DNA of 64,000 bases from Leclercia adecarboxylata (GCA_901472455.1 LR590464.1:1240001-1304000); one strand, 5' to 3'; numbered from the stretch's first letter, positions 36,112 through 47,399 are shown. Translations and numbers: made by a program. Notes: generated from the letters alone by a model not told the origin.

Positions 36112-38139
36112 TTGAGCATTTTAGGTTACTTACAAAAGGTTGGCCGCGCCTTAATGGTGCCGGTCGCCACGCTGCCTGCGGCAGCAATACTGATGGGTGG
36201 TCGGTTACTGGATTGACCCGGTGGGTTGGGGTGGAGACAACGCGTTAGCGGCGTTCTTCATTAAGTCCGGTTCTGCCATTATTGATAACATGTCCGTACT
36301 GTTTGCCATTGGTGTGGCTTATGGTATGTCCAAAGATAAAGACGGTGCTGCGGCACTGACCGGCTTCGTGGGCTTCCTTGTGTTGACCACGCTCTGCTCC
36401 CCGGCTGCGGTTTCCATGATTCAGAAGATCCCTGCGGACCAGGTTCCGGCAGCGTTCGGCAAGATCAGCAACCCAGTTCGTGGGTATTATGGTGGGTATC
36501 ATCTCCGCTGAACTGTACAACCGCTTCAGTAGCGTTGAGTTGCCAAAAGCACTCTCCTTCTTCAGCGGCCGTCGTCTGGTGCCGATCCTGACCTCCTTCG
36601 TCATGATCGTTGTTGCTTTCATTCTGATGTACATCTGGCCGGTGATCTTCGACGGTCTGGTAAACTTCGGTGAGCATATTCAGAAGCTGGGTTCCGTCGG
36701 TGCGGGCGTCTATGCGTTCTTCAACCGTCTGCTGATCCCGGTTGGTCTGCACCACGCGCTGAACTCCGTGTTCTGGTTTGACGTTGCAGGTATTAACGAT
36801 ATCCCTAACTTCCTCGGCGGCGCACAGTCCATCGAAGCAGGTAAAGCGGTCGTTGGTATCACTGGTCGTTACCAGGCGGGCTTCTTCCCGATTATGATGT
36901 TCGGTCTGCCGGGTGCTGCGCTGGCTATCTACCACTGCGCGCGTCCAGAGAACAAAGCAAAAGTGCTGGGCATCATGATGGCGGGCGCCTTCGCGGCCTT
37001 CTTCACCGGTATCACCGAGCCGCTGGAATTCTCCTTCATGTTCGTTGCCCCCGGTACTGTACGTGATCCACGCCGTGCTGACCGGTATCTCCGTGTTCAT
37101 CGCAGCATCCATGCAGTGGATTGCTGGCTTCGGCTTCAGTGCGGGCCTGGTGGATATGGTGTTGTCTTCCCGTAACCCGCTGGCGGTTCACTGGTACATG
37201 CTGATCCTGCAGGGTCTGGCGTTCTTCGTGATCTACTACGTGGTGTTCCGCTTCACCATTACCAAATTCAACCTGATGACCCCGGGTCGCGAGCTGGCCG
37301 TTGCCGGTAGCGAAGCGGATGGTCAGGATGTGAACGTGAGCGGCACAGGGACTGAAGATGTTTCCGGTCTGGCGCGTCAGTACATCGCGGCAGTCGGCGG
37401 TTCAGACAACCTGACCGGTATTGATGCCTGCATCACCCGTCTGCGTCTGAACGTGAAAGACTCTTCTCTGGTCAACGAAGCGCTGGCGAAACGTCTGGGT
37501 GCTTCTGGCGTCATCCCGCCTGAACAAAACCAGCGTGCAGATCATTGTCGGCTTTGTGGCTGAGAAAATCGCTAACGCAATGAAAACCACCGGCCCCGGT
37601 TGCCGCTGCTGAAGCTGCACCTGCTGCCGCACCTGCTGCCGTTAAGCCACAGGCTGTTGCCAATGCCACCACCACCATCGCGGCGCTGGTTTCACCAGTA
37701 ACCGGTGAAGTGGGTTGCCCCTGGAGCAGGTGCCTGATGAAGCCTTCGCCAGCAAAGCTGTCGGTGATGGCGTGGCGGTGAAACCAACGGATAAAACCGT
37801 CGTTTCTCCGGCAGCGGGCACCATCGTTAAAATCTTCAATACTAACCACGCTTTCTGTCTGGAAACGGAGAAAGGTGCGGAGATCGTTGTCCATATGGGT
37901 ATCGATACCGTCGCGCTGGGTGGACAGGGCTTCAAACGCCTGGTTGAAGAGGGCGCAGAAGTGGTGGCAGGTCAGCCGATTCTGGAAATGGATCTTGCTT
38001 ACCTGAACACCAATGCGCGCTCCATGATCAGCCCGGTTGTCTGCAGCAACATCGACGACTTCAGCGGCCTGGTGATTAAGGCGCAGGGTCAGGTTGTTGC
38101 TGGTCAGACGCCCACTGGTATGAAATTAAAGGCAAATAA
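36112..38139 (+). CDS. nagE: N-acetylglucosamine PTS permease NagE (EIICBA)
   Basis: Imports and phosphorylates GlcNAc. EIIC membrane domain (about residues 1-370, MSILGYLQKVGRALMVPVAT start), EIIB with phospho-Cys in GIDACITRLRL, Ala/Pro linker, EIIA with phospho-His in EIVVHMGIDTV. TTG start 36112 behind AGGGGGA. At least seven insertions (near 36198, 36473, 37052, 37516, 37595, 37711 and 37719) and one indel near 38119 break it. The EIIA part is almost identical to E. coli NagE while the EIIC part is clearly of another lineage. It is divergent from nagB and shares its operators. Confidence 0.92.
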
Positions 38140-38166
38140 GTGCTCCTGAGTTAGCGTTAATGCCTG

Positions 38167-38197
38167 AGCGGCGGGGATATCCCCGCCGCTTTTTTTT
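38167..38197 (+). terminator. Terminator of nagE
   Basis: GCGGCGGGGATATCCCCGCC-type perfect palindrome followed by eight T. Confidence 0.9.
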
Positions 38198-38317
38198 GCA
38201 GCAATCGCCCCGATTATTCTCTTCAGAGACCTTTTTCGTGTAACTAAAGGTTGTCACTACGCCCGGCTTATAAGATCATATGCCGTTATACGTCGTTTAC
38301 GCTTTGAGGAATCCACG

Positions 38318-39988
38318 ATGAGTGAGGCTGAAGCCCGCCCAAGCAACTTTATTCGTCAGATCATCGATGAAGATCTGGCCACTGGTAAGCACACCACAGT
38401 TCATACCCGTTTTCCGCCGGAGCCGAACGGCTACCTGCACATTGGTCACGCGAAATCTATCTGCCTGAACTTCGGCATCGCGCAGGACTACCAGGGTCAA
38501 TGCAACCTGCGTTTCGATGACACCAACCCGGTGAAAGAAGATATCGAATACGTAGAGTCCATTAAGAACGACGTGCAATGGTTGGGCTTCAACTGGTCTG
38601 GCGACATCTGCTACTCCTCTGACTATTTTGACCAGCTGTATGCCTACGCCGTTGAGCTGATCAACAAAGGCCTGGCCTACGTTGATGAGCTTTCTGCGGA
38701 CGAAATCCGCGAATACCGCGGCTCGCTGACCGCGCCGGGTAAAAACAGCCCGTATCGCGATCGCAGCGTGGAAGAGAACCTGGCGCTGTTTGAAAAAATG
38801 CGTGCCGGTGGCTTCGAAGAGGGCAAAGCCTGTCTGCGCGCCAAAATTGATATGGCTTCGCCATTTATCGTGATGCGCGACCCGGTGCTGTACCGCATTA
38901 AGTTTGCCGATCACCACCAGACCGGCAGCAAGTGGTGCATCTACCCGATGTACGACTTTACCCACTGCATCAGCGATGCGCTGGAAGGCATTACTCACTC
39001 CCTGTGTACGCTGGAGTTCCAGGACAACCGTCGTCTGTACGACTGGGTGCTGGATAACATCTCTATTCCGGTGCATCCGCGTCAGTACGAGTTCTCTCGG
39101 TCTGAATCTGGAATACACCGTGATGTCCAAGCGCAAGCTGAACCTGCTGGTGACCGACAAGCACGTTGAAGGCTGGGATGACCCGCGTATGCCGACCATC
39201 TCTGGTCTGCGTCGCCGTGGCTATACCGCTGCCTCTATCCGTGAGTTCTGGCAAACGCATCGGCGTAACCAAGCAGGACAACACCATCGAGATGGCGTCG
39301 CTGGAATCCTGTATCCGCGAAGATCTGAATGACAATGCGCCGCGCGCCATGGCTGTTATCGATCCGGTAAAACTGGTTATCGAAAACTATCCGCAGGGCG
39401 AAAGCGAGCTGGTGACCATGCCGAATCATCCGAGCAAGCCGGAGATGGGCAGCCGTGACGTGCCGTTCAGCGCAGAAATCTGGATCGATCGCGCCGACTT
39501 CCGTGAAGAAGCCAACAAGCAGTACAAACGTCTGGTGATGGGCAAAGAAGTGCGTCTGCGTAATGCCTACGTGATCAAAGCCGAGCGTGTCGAGAAAGAT
39601 GCAGAAGGCAACATCACGACCATCTTCTGCACCTACGATGCCGAGACCCTGAGCAAAGACCCGGCCGACGGTCGCAAAGTGAAGGGGGTTATCCACTGGG
39701 TGAGCGCGGCTCATGCGCTACCGGTTGAAATCCGTCTGTACGATCGTCTGTTCAGCGTGCCAAACCCGGGTGCCGCAGAGGACTTCCTGCAGGTGATTAA
39801 CCAGGATTCACTGGTGATCAAGCAGGGCTTTGCTGAGCCATCCCTGAAAGATGCCGTTTGCCGGTCACGCTTATCAGTTCGAGCGCGAAGGCTACTTCTG
39901 CCTCGACAGCCGCTATGCTACCGCCGACAAACTGGTATTTAACCGTACCGTTGGTCTGCGTGATACCTGGGCGAAAGCGGGCGAATAA
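38318..39988 (+). CDS. glnS: Glutaminyl-tRNA synthetase
   Basis: Class I synthetase charging the four tRNA-Gln genes seen upstream. HIGH motif [14 protein letters not shown] (about residues 34-47); the KMSKS-type loop is VMSKRKLN. Three insertions: G near 39101 (FSR/LNLEYT), G near 39250 (REF/CKRIGV) and T near 39860 (DAV/AGHAYQ). Corrected length is 555 residues. Own promoter region after the nagE terminator. Confidence 0.96.
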
Positions 39989-40003
39989 TCTCTTTCTCCT
40001 CTT

Positions 40004-40032
40004 AAAAACGCCGCGTACTGCGGCGTTTTTTT
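40004..40032 (+). terminator. Terminator of glnS
   Basis: AAAACGCCGC-GTACT-GCGGCGTTTT followed by further T. Confidence 0.88.
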
Positions 40033-40062
40033 TACCTGTCGATCGCAGCCTGGCCATTTAAA

Positions 40063-40082
40063 TCTTCGCGTTGCGAATTAAT
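40063..40082. promoter_or_regulatory. Probable NagC operator upstream of chiP (distal)
   Basis: TTCGCGTTGCGAATTAA, an inverted repeat with the CGCG.TGCG core and AT flank typical of NagC sites. chiP is repressed by NagC in E. coli. Confidence 0.6.
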
Positions 40083-40299
40083 CCTGTTTTTTTAAAACGG
40101 TTCGCTTTCTCTTCCTTCACGCAAATTAACCGTTATTACTACCGGATGGGATAATTAAATTTAATTTTAATAAAAATAAATGGCTCATTCTTAATATTAT
40201 TTTAAGCAAAAATTCTCCCTCATTTCTTTTGTTACAAACAGCAACCAAATATGTGCGCTTTGTCATAATCCTGACTTTTGATCGCTGAAAAGCGTTGAT

Positions 40300-40319
40300 A
40301 ATTCGCGTCGCGAAAAATA
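40300..40319. promoter_or_regulatory. Probable NagC operator upstream of chiP (proximal)
   Basis: AATTCGCGTCGCGAAAAAT, a near-perfect inverted repeat about 237 bases from the distal site. The pair could form a repression loop. Confidence 0.6.
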
Positions 40320-40406
40320 GTCTAAGGGCAGGAGATGTAAGTGGCTATTGCCGGTTACCTCCACTTTTTACTTTTTTGTTTTTCGCCGTTTAAGGCGCTT
40401 TTAATA

Positions 40407-40418
40407 CGTCAAAGAGGA
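40407..40418 (+). promoter_or_regulatory. ChiX sRNA target in the chiP leader
   Basis: CGTCAAAGAGGA includes the chiP ribosome-binding site. It is exactly complementary to the TCCTCTTTGACG seed of the sRNA ChiX as I recall it from E. coli and Salmonella. ChiX silences chiP unless chitosugars relieve it. The chiX gene itself is not in the window. Confidence 0.75.
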
Positions 40419-40424
40419 TTAATT

Positions 40425-41832
40425 ATGCGTGCGTTTAGTGGCAAACGTAGTGCGCTTGCGCTGGCTATCGCCGGTGTTACAGCAATGTCAGGCTTGATGG
40501 TTTCTCCAAAAGCTCAGGCCGAAGGTTTTATTGATGATTCAACCCTCACGGGCGGTGTCTATTACTGGCAGCGTGAACGTGACCGTAAAGATGTTGAGTC
40601 AGATAAATATAAAACTAACCTGGCTCATTCCACCTGGAACGCCAACCTTGATTTCCAGTCCGGCTATGCCGCCGATATGTTTGGTCTTGATCTGGCAGCC
40701 TTTACTGCCATCGAAATGGCCGAAAATGGCGACAGCGGCCACCCGAACGAAATTGCCTTCTCTTCCAGCAACAAAGCCTATAAAGAGGACTGGTCCGGTG
40801 ATAAGAGCGGGATCAGCCTGTACAAAGCGGCTGCAAAATTTAAATACGGCCCGGTCTGGGCGCGCGGTGGCTGGCTGCAGCCAACCGGTCAAACTTTGTT
40901 AGCACCGCACTGGAGCTTTATGCCGGGTACCTATCAGGGGGCCGAAGCCGGGGCAAAATTTGACTACGGCGATAGCGGTGAGTTGAGTTTCTCTTATATG
41001 TGGACCAACGAGTATAAAGCGCCGTGGCATCTCGAGATGGACAAGTTTTATCAGAATGACCGCAAAACCCGCGTCGATTATCTCCACTCCTTTGGTGCGA
41101 AGTACGATTTCAAAAATGACCTGATTCTGGAAGCCGCTTTTGGCCAGGCTGAAGGTTTTATCGATCAGTACTTTGCTAAAGCCAGCTACAAGCTCGATAT
41201 CGTGGGCGGCCCGCTGTCTACCACCTATCAGTTCTACGGCACGCGTGATAAAGCCGACAGCGGCACCGTGAATGATATTTATGACGGTACGGCATGGCTG
41301 CAGGCGCTTACCCTGGGCTACAAAGTTGGCCAGGTGGATTTACGTCTGGAAGGGACTTACGTCAAGGCCGAAGGGCAGCAGGGGTATTTCCTGCAACGTA
41401 TGACCCCAACTTACGCCTCCTCCAATGGTCGTCTGGACGTATGGTGGGATAACCGCTCTGACTTTAACGCCAACGGTGAAAAAGCGGTCTTCTTTGGCGC
41501 CATGTATGACCTGAGCAACTGGAACCTGGCGGGCTGGAGCGTTGGCGCGTCTTATGTCTACGCCTGGGATGCGAAACCGGCAGACTGGTTAATCAACAGC
41601 GCCGGTCAGCGTGAGGATATCGCCTCTAACAAGATCAAAGAATCGGCCTATAGCCTGGATGCGAGCTACACCCTGCAGGACGGCCGCGCGAAAGGAAACC
41701 ATGTTCAAACTGCACTTCACGCAGTATGACAACCACTCCGATATCCCAAGCTACGGCGGCGGCTACGGCAACATCTTCCAGGATGAGCGTGACGTGAAGT
41801 TTATGGTTATCGCCCCGTTCACCATTTTCTGA
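40425..41832 (+). CDS. chiP: Chitoporin ChiP
   Basis: Outer-membrane channel of the OprD family for chito-oligosaccharides. Signal peptide of about 30 residues ([17 protein letters not shown]), then many alternating beta strands, ending in the outer-membrane signature MVIAPFTIF. One extra A near 41696 (AKG/TMFKLH) shifts the last 45 codons. Corrected length is 468 residues. The leader contains the ChiX site and the upstream region the NagC operators. chiQ follows. Confidence 0.95.
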
Positions 41833-41876
41833 TGACAATCCGGGCGGGGATGTTCCCCGCCTGACTGGAGAGCGTT

Positions 41877-42209
41877 ATGCTGAAAAAAATCGTACTGGTT
41901 GCGGTGCTGGCATCAGCACTGGCCGCCTGCGCGCAGCCCCAGACCCAGAAAGAAGATACCCGTCTGAAAGAGGCCTACAGCGCCTGCATCAATACCGCTG
42001 AAGGTTCGCCAGAGAAGATCGAAGCCTGCCAAAGCGTGCTCGACGTGCTGCGTAAGGAGAAGGCGCACGAGCAGTTCGCAACTCAGGAGACCATCAGGGT
42101 GGCGGATTACCAGGCCTGTATCCAGGCGCGGAAAACGGGTAACGATCAGGAAGTCACTAAAAGCTGCGATAAGATTTGGCAGGAGATCCGCACTAACAAC
42201 GCGAAGTAA
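41877..42209 (+). CDS. chiQ: ChiQ lipoprotein (YbfN)
   Basis: 110 residues, intact. Lipoprotein signal with lipobox ALAAC (Cys18), then a charged helical domain with three more Cys. It is co-transcribed with chiP and shares ChiX control in E. coli; its exact role is unknown. It starts 44 bases after chiP. Confidence 0.93.
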   Translation: MLKKIVLVAVLASALAACAQPQTQKEDTRLKEAYSACINTAEGSPEKIEACQSVLDVLRKEKAHEQFATQETIRVADYQACIQARKTGNDQEVTKSCDKIWQEIRTNNAK

Positions 42210-42224
42210 TCTGCTGTTTGCCAC

Positions 42225-42303
42225 GCCCGGTGGCGCTACGTTTACACAGCCTGAAGGGGGAAACCCCCTCAGGTCCAGTAAGCGCAGCGCCACCGGGCTT
42301 TTT
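42225..42303 (+). terminator. REP-like hairpin after chiQ, possible terminator
   Basis: GCCCGGTGGCGCT pairs with AGCGCCACCGGGC (13 bp) followed by TTTTTG. Inside lies a second hairpin, CCTGAAGGGGG/CCCCCTCAGG. It has REP/BIME character and likely serves as the chiPQ transcript end. Confidence 0.7.
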
Positions 42304-42327
42304 GCATGATGACAGGCAAAAAAAAAA

Positions 42328-42347
42328 AGCCAACCGTCAGGTTGGCT
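42328..42347 (-). terminator. Terminator of fur
   Basis: AGCCAACC-GTCA-GGTTGGCT followed on the minus strand by twelve T. Confidence 0.88.
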
Positions 42348-42365
42348 CAGAGTCGATGCAAAGAT

Positions 42366-42816
42366 TACTTGGTGTCGTGCGCGTGGTCATCTTCGCGGCA
42401 GTCGCCTTCGGCACAGTGGCCATACAGGTACAGACTGTGGTTGGTCAGACGAATGCCATGACGTGCGGCAATTTCGCGCTGGCGTTAATTCGATGGAATC
42501 ATCGCTGAATTCGATCACTTTGCCGCAGTCGAGGCAAATCAGGTGATCGTGGTGATGCTGCTGCGTCAGGTTCAACACGGGATTTACCGCCTTTCGAAAT
42601 TATGACGCGTAACGATGCCTGCATCGTCGAACTGGTTCAGTACACGGTAAAACGGTAGCCAAACCAATCTCTTCCGCCCATGTCGATCAGACGCTTGTAT
42701 AAGTCTTCCGCACTGACATGATGGTTATCCGGACCCTGAAGCACTTCCAGGATTTTTAACCGTGGAAGCGTGACTTTCAGTCCGGCCTTCTTTAATGCGG
42801 TGTTGTTGTCAGTCAT
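42366..42816 (-). CDS. fur: Ferric uptake regulator Fur
   Basis: Iron-sensing repressor. N-terminal winged helix (MTDNNTALKKAGLKVTLPRL); metal sites HHHDH, the CLDCGK pair and the C-terminal HCAEGDCRED pair. Seven or so indels: extra G near 42675, T near 42653, A near 42590, C near 42580, a missing T and extra C near 42573, extra A near 42488. Corrected length is 148 residues, as in E. coli, ending EDDHAHDTK. Confidence 0.93.
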
Positions 42817-42882
42817 GCGGAATCTGTTCCTGTTGCTAAACGATTCACTTCTAAAGAAGAAGTGACAGAAAATGCAACCTGG

Positions 42883-42902
42883 GATAATGCGTCTCCATTA
42901 TA
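42883..42902 (-). promoter_or_regulatory. Probable Fur box in the fur promoter
   Basis: Minus strand TATAATGGAGACGCATTATC, an inverted repeat of TATAATG and CATTATC halves. The E. coli fur operator, as I recall it, is the 19-base TATAATGATACGCATTATC; here it is one base longer, which may be a real spacer change or another insertion error. Confidence 0.65.
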
Positions 42903-43078
42903 GAACTGCCATGACCTAATGAAAACTGCAAGTCTCAAGTAAAGTATGCTTATAAAAACGTGGTACCGCCAACAAAGTTGTTACAAGGGTTCCGCGTTTA
43001 CTCCTGGATCATTGTACAGGTATGGCAGCAAAAGTTAAAATTTGTAGCAATTATTTTGATTGGTTTTGCCTATTGATG

Positions 43079-43102
43079 CGGCGCAACTGTAATGTTGCGC
43101 CG
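43079..43102 (-). terminator. Hairpin after fldA
   Basis: CGGCGCAAC/GTTGCGCCG 9-bp stem right after fldA. No T-run on the minus strand, so termination is uncertain. Confidence 0.5.
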
Positions 43103-43111
43103 CGATATCAT

Positions 43112-43644
43112 TCAAGCATTCAGAATGGCGTCGAGATGCAGCTCTTCGCGAATTTTGTTTAACCCATTTGTCCACGCGCTCAGCGGTCAGCTCCGGCTGG
43201 CGATCTTCATCGATGGCGAGACCAACAAAGTTGTTGTCATCGGCGAGACCTTTAGAGGCTTCGAAGTGGTAACCGGCAGTTGGCCAGTGACCAACAATCA
43301 CTGCGCCGCGTGGCTCAATGATGTCGCGGATCGTGCCGAGGGCATCGCAGAAGTACTCTGCGTAGTCTTCCTGATCGCCACAGCCGAACAGGGCGACCCA
43401 GTTTGCCGTTGAAGTCGATCTCTTCCAGAGACGGAAGAAATCGTCCCAGTCACACTGCGCTTCACCGTAATACCAGGTCGGGATGCCCAGCAGCAGAATA
43501 TCGTAACCTTTCGATATCTTCTTTGCTGCTTTTCGCAATGTCATGCACATCGGCAACGTCTTTACCTAACTGTTTTTGAATGTTTTTTGCGATATTTTCG
43601 GTGTTACCCGTGTCGCTGCCGAAAAAAATGCCGATGATTGCCAT
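43112..43644 (-). CDS. fldA: Flavodoxin 1
   Basis: FMN electron carrier (for MetH, BioB, IspG/IspH and others). FMN phosphate loop GSDTGNTEN at residues 10-18; [13 protein letters not shown] near the C-terminus. Indels: extra A near 43519 (DIE/GYDILL), a missing base near 43432 (FFP/SLEEI), extra G near 43400 (KL/VALFG) and extra A near 43152 (KQ/IREEL). Corrected length is 176 residues. Usually co-transcribed with fur. Confidence 0.95.
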
Positions 43645-43801
43645 GAGTAAAATAACCTCTTGATACTTAATGGTATGGTGGCGCAATTTAGCCACGGATA
43701 AGGGCAATCATAGCAGAACAGAGAAGCCTGCGGAAACTGCTATCACGCAGGGACTGCACTCTTGTGCTACATGAAAACAACAAGAAGGGGAGTTTTCTGA
43801 C

Positions 43802-44089
43802 TTACGCTTTGCCGTGCCATTTCTCGAGCTGAGAAATCAGCATCTCTTCGATAAGCTCACTGCGGCTGATCTCACGGGCGTTCGCAGCTCATTCAGCGCA
43901 TCGACGGCTTCAGCCATTCAGTTTCAGCTCGACGCGTTTGAGCCCACGACTTTTATCGCGTTTAAGCTGATTGCGCTTATTGATGCGCAGCTGTTCATCA
44001 CGCGAAAGCGGATTGGTTTTCGGTCGTCCCGGGCGACGCTCATTCGCGAACAGATCTAATGTCGTGCGGTCCGTGTGTTCTTTGGCCAT
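43802..44089 (-). CDS. ybfE: YbfE, LexA-regulon ribbon-helix-helix-like protein
   Basis: About 95 residues. Basic N-terminus (RRPGRPKTNPLSRDEQLRIN) then an RHH-like C-terminal half (SRGLKRVELKLNAEAV). An extra G near 43914 and a missing G near 43884 cancel out, leaving about ten codons out of frame. Function unknown; in E. coli it is SOS-regulated, but I do not see a good LexA box in the 130 bases upstream here. Confidence 0.88.
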
Positions 44090-44219
44090 GATTTTGAGAC
44101 TTCGGGGGAAACAAGACACCCTGCTAATGCCCGGGGCGATAAGCGCGCCATCATACATCACCGAAAACGGCACGCCAACGACTGGGAGGCCCGCAGGCGA
44201 CCAGTCGCTCTCTTTTTAA

Positions 44220-44995
44220 TCAATTTTCGATGTCAGCGAGGTAACGGCGGATAGCGCGCAGCACGGCGTCCGGTTTTTCGGCATGAACCCAGTGTCCGGG
44301 CCCCGGCAATCACATGCGCACGGGCCTGAGGAAATTGCCGCCAGCAGCGCGTCACGGTACGCCTCGGTCACATAGGGTGAACTGCCGCCGGTAATAAACA
44401 GAGTAGGGTGCGGCCAGGCGGGCACCGACTGCCAGCCAACGATCTGGTCATATTGGTCCCACAGCGCCGGCACGTTGAAGCGCCACTCGCCGTCAACAAA
44501 GGATTTCAGCAGGAACTGCACCACGCCCTCTTCGTCGAGATGTTCACGCATCAGCGCTGCGGCCTGCTGGCGGGTACTGACGCCTGCGTCGGTCACGGCA
44601 TTGATGGCGGCGAAGATCTCATCGTGGCGACGCACATCGTAATCCACAGGCGCGACGTCGATCACCACCAGCCCGGCAATCCGCTCCGGCGCTAACGCCG
44701 TCAGCGCCATCACCGCTTTGCCGCCCATCGAGTGGCCAATCAGGATCGCCTTTTCGATATGGTGTTCATCCAGCGTATCCAGCAGATCCTGGGCCATATC
44801 GGCATAGGTCATCTGCGCCGAGCGCGGCGACAGACCGTGGTTGCGCATATCCACCTGGAGCAGCGCGTGGTCGGTCACCAGATCCCGCGCCAGCACGCCA
44901 AGGTTATCGAGGCTGCCAAACAGGCCATGCACCAGGACGATGGGAGAATTATTGTGCGGCGATTGTGCAGATTGCGCTCGGGTATTCAATTTCAT
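44220..44995 (-). CDS. ybfF: Esterase YbfF (alpha/beta hydrolase)
   Basis: Acyl-ester hydrolase of the alpha/beta fold. Oxyanion HG in VLVHGLFGS, nucleophile elbow IGHSMGG, acid-containing DVAPVDYD region. The catalytic His (GHWVH) becomes visible only after two insertions are removed (G near 44335, C near 44302). Corrected length is 257 residues. Divergent from seqA. Confidence 0.92.
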
Positions 44996-45178
44996 GGCAA
45001 AGTTCTTTTTTTACGTATGTCAGGTTAGGGTATCATGTTGACCATTCTGCCGCCCGGCTGCAAGGAAACAGTTAATTCTGACTTTTGCCGCCATTCTGGC
45101 TTGACGCTATCCGCTGTTGGGTTTTGACCTTATACTCCCAACGACTTGTATTCAGATAAGATATCGCACTGGATTAAG

Positions 45179-45722
45179 ATGAAAACAATCGAAGTTGATG
45201 ACGAGCTTTATCAGTATATCGCCAGCCAGACGCGGCATATCGGTGAGAGCGCGTCCGACATTTTACGGCGCATGCTGAAAATCGCCGCCGCCTCGCAGTC
45301 TGCCGCTCCGGCCATCAAAGAAACGCGCCAGCCCGCGGCTGTCGTGCAGGGAGAAGCCGCTGTCACCGGTTAAAGACAAAGTGCGTGCGATGCGCGAATT
45401 GCTGCTTTCTGACGAATACGCTGAGCAGAAGAAAGCAGTTAACCGCTTTATGCTGGTGCTGACTACACTCTATTTCACTGGATAACAACGCATTTGCCGA
45501 CGCGACAGAGTCACTTCACGGTCGTACCCGCGTCTATTCGCGGCGGATGAGCAAACGCTGTTACAGAATGGCAATCAAACTAAGCCCAAGCACCTGCCCG
45601 GTACGCCGTACTGGGTGATCACCAATACCAATACCGGACGCAAGCGCAGCATGATCGAACACATCATGCAATCCATGCAGTTTCCGGCGGAATTGACTGA
45701 TAAGGTTTGCGGCACTATCTAA
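45179..45722 (+). CDS. seqA: Negative modulator of replication initiation SeqA
   Basis: Binds hemimethylated GATC sites and sequesters oriC and the dnaA promoter. N-terminal oligomerisation domain [15 protein letters not shown] with [15 protein letters not shown]-terminal DNA-binding domain with the TNTNTGRK loop. Extra G near 45371, extra T near 45475 and a missing T near 45537 break the frame. Corrected length is 180 residues. It lies 24 bases before pgm. Confidence 0.94.
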
Positions 45723-45746
45723 CCCTTGCATCAGAAGGACCAGGCA

Positions 45747-47387
45747 ATGGCAAATCATGAGCGTGCGGGTCAACCTGCACAACAGAGCGATTTGATTAAC
45801 GTCGCCCAACTTACCGCGCAGTACTACGTGCTGAAGCCGGAAGTGGGTAACGCAGAACATGCAGTGAAGTTTGGTACATCCGGGCACCGCGGCAGTGCGG
45901 TACGCCACAGCTTTAACGAGCCACATATTCTGGCCATTGCTCAGGCTATCGCCGAAGAGCGCGCCAAAAACGGTATCACCGGTCCGTGCTACGTGGGTAA
46001 AGATACTCACGCCCTGTCAGAGCCTGCATTTATTTCCGTACTGGAAGTGCTGGCGGCCAACGGCGTGGACGTCGTGATTCAGGAAAACAACGGCTATACG
46101 CCGACCCCTGCGGTCTCTAACGCAATTCTGGTGCACAACCAGAAAGGCGGCGCACAGGCCGATGGTATTGTGATCACGCCATCCCACAACCCGCCGGAAG
46201 ATGGCGGCATCAAATACAACCCACCGAATGGTGGCCCGGCTGACACCAACGTCACCAAAGTGGTGGAAGATCGTGCTAACGCCCTGCTGGCCGCCGGTCT
46301 GAACGGCGTGAAGCGCATTTCCCTGGACGAGGCGATGGCCTCCGGCCACGTGAAAGAGCAGGATCTGGTGCAGCCGTTCGTTGAAGGGCTGGCGGATATC
46401 GTCGATATGGCGGCGATCCAGAAAGCCGGTCTGAAGCTAGGCGTTGACCCGCTCGGCGGTTCCGGTATCGAATACTGGAAACGTATTGCAGAGCACTACA
46501 AGCTGGATCTGACCATCGTTAACGACCATGTCGATCAGACCTTCCGCTTTATGCACCTGGATAAAGACGGCGCGATCCGCATGGACTGCTCCTCCGAGTG
46601 CGCGATGGCTGGCCTGCTGGCGCTGCGCGACAAGTTTGACCTTGCCTTCGCAAATGACCCGGATTATGACCGTCACGGCATCGTCACCCCGGCAGGGCTG
46701 ATGAACCCGAACCACTATCTGGCGGTTGCGATCAACTACCTGTTCCAGCACCGTCCGCAGTGGGGCAAAGAGGTTGCAGTAGGTAAAACGCTGGTCTCCT
46801 CCGCCATGATCGACCGTGTGGTCAACGACCTGGGCCGCAAGCTGGTGGAAGTGCCGGTTGGCTTTAAATGGTTTGTTGATGGTCTGTTCGATGGCAGCTT
46901 CGGCTTTGGCGGCGAAGAGAGCGCGGGGGCGTCCTTCCTGCGCTTCAACGGTACGCCGTGGTCTACCGATAAAGATGGCATCATCATGTGCCTGCTGGCG
47001 GCGGAAATCACTGCCGTTACCGGTAAGAACCCGCAGGAGCACTACAACGAGCTGGCAGCCCGTTTTGGTGCCCCGAGCTACAACCGTCTGCAGGCGTCTG
47101 CCACTTCCGCACAGAAAGCGGCGCTGTCTAAGCTGTCACCAGAAATGGTCAGCGCCAGCACCCTGGCAGGTGACCCGATCACGGCCCGTCTGACGGCAGC
47201 ACCAGGTAATGGCGCGTCGATTGGCGGCCTGAAGGTGATGACCGAGAACGGCTGGTTCGCTGCGCGTCCATCCGGTACGGAAGATGCGTACAAAATCTAC
47301 TGTGAAAGCTTCCTCGGCGACGAGCACCGTCAGCTGATTGAGAAAGAAGCGGTTGAGATTGTGAGTGAAGTATTGAAGAACGCGTAA
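45747..47387 (+). CDS. pgm: Phosphoglucomutase Pgm
   Basis: 546 residues, intact. Interconverts glucose-1-P and glucose-6-P for UDP-glucose and glycogen. Phospho-serine in [12 protein letters not shown], metal loop NDPDYDRHG, sugar loop GGEESAG, phosphate loop [10 protein letters not shown]. The start is ATG 45747, aligned with E. coli; an earlier in-frame ATG at 45726 would add seven residues. Confidence 0.97.
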   Translation: MANHERAGQPAQQSDLINVAQLTAQYYVLKPEVGNAEHAVKFGTSGHRGSAVRHSFNEPHILAIAQAIAEERAKNGITGPCYVGKDTHALSEPAFISVLEVLAANGVDVVIQENNGYTPTPAVSNAILVHNQKGGAQADGIVITPSHNPPEDGGIKYNPPNGGPADTNVTKVVEDRANALLAAGLNGVKRISLDEAMASGHVKEQDLVQPFVEGLADIVDMAAIQKAGLKLGVDPLGGSGIEYWKRIAEHYKLDLTIVNDHVDQTFRFMHLDKDGAIRMDCSSECAMAGLLALRDKFDLAFANDPDYDRHGIVTPAGLMNPNHYLAVAINYLFQHRPQWGKEVAVGKTLVSSAMIDRVVNDLGRKLVEVPVGFKWFVDGLFDGSFGFGGEESAGASFLRFNGTPWSTDKDGIIMCLLAAEITAVTGKNPQEHYNELAARFGAPSYNRLQASATSAQKAALSKLSPEMVSASTLAGDPITARLTAAPGNGASIGGLKVMTENGWFAARPSGTEDAYKIYCESFLGDEHRQLIEKEAVEIVSEVLKNA

Positions 47388-47399
47388 GTGCGGTTTGTG

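Noticed and set aside
43090..44220. LexA box upstream of ybfE
   Set aside because: No CTGT-N8-ACAG-like site was found in the 130 bases before the start.
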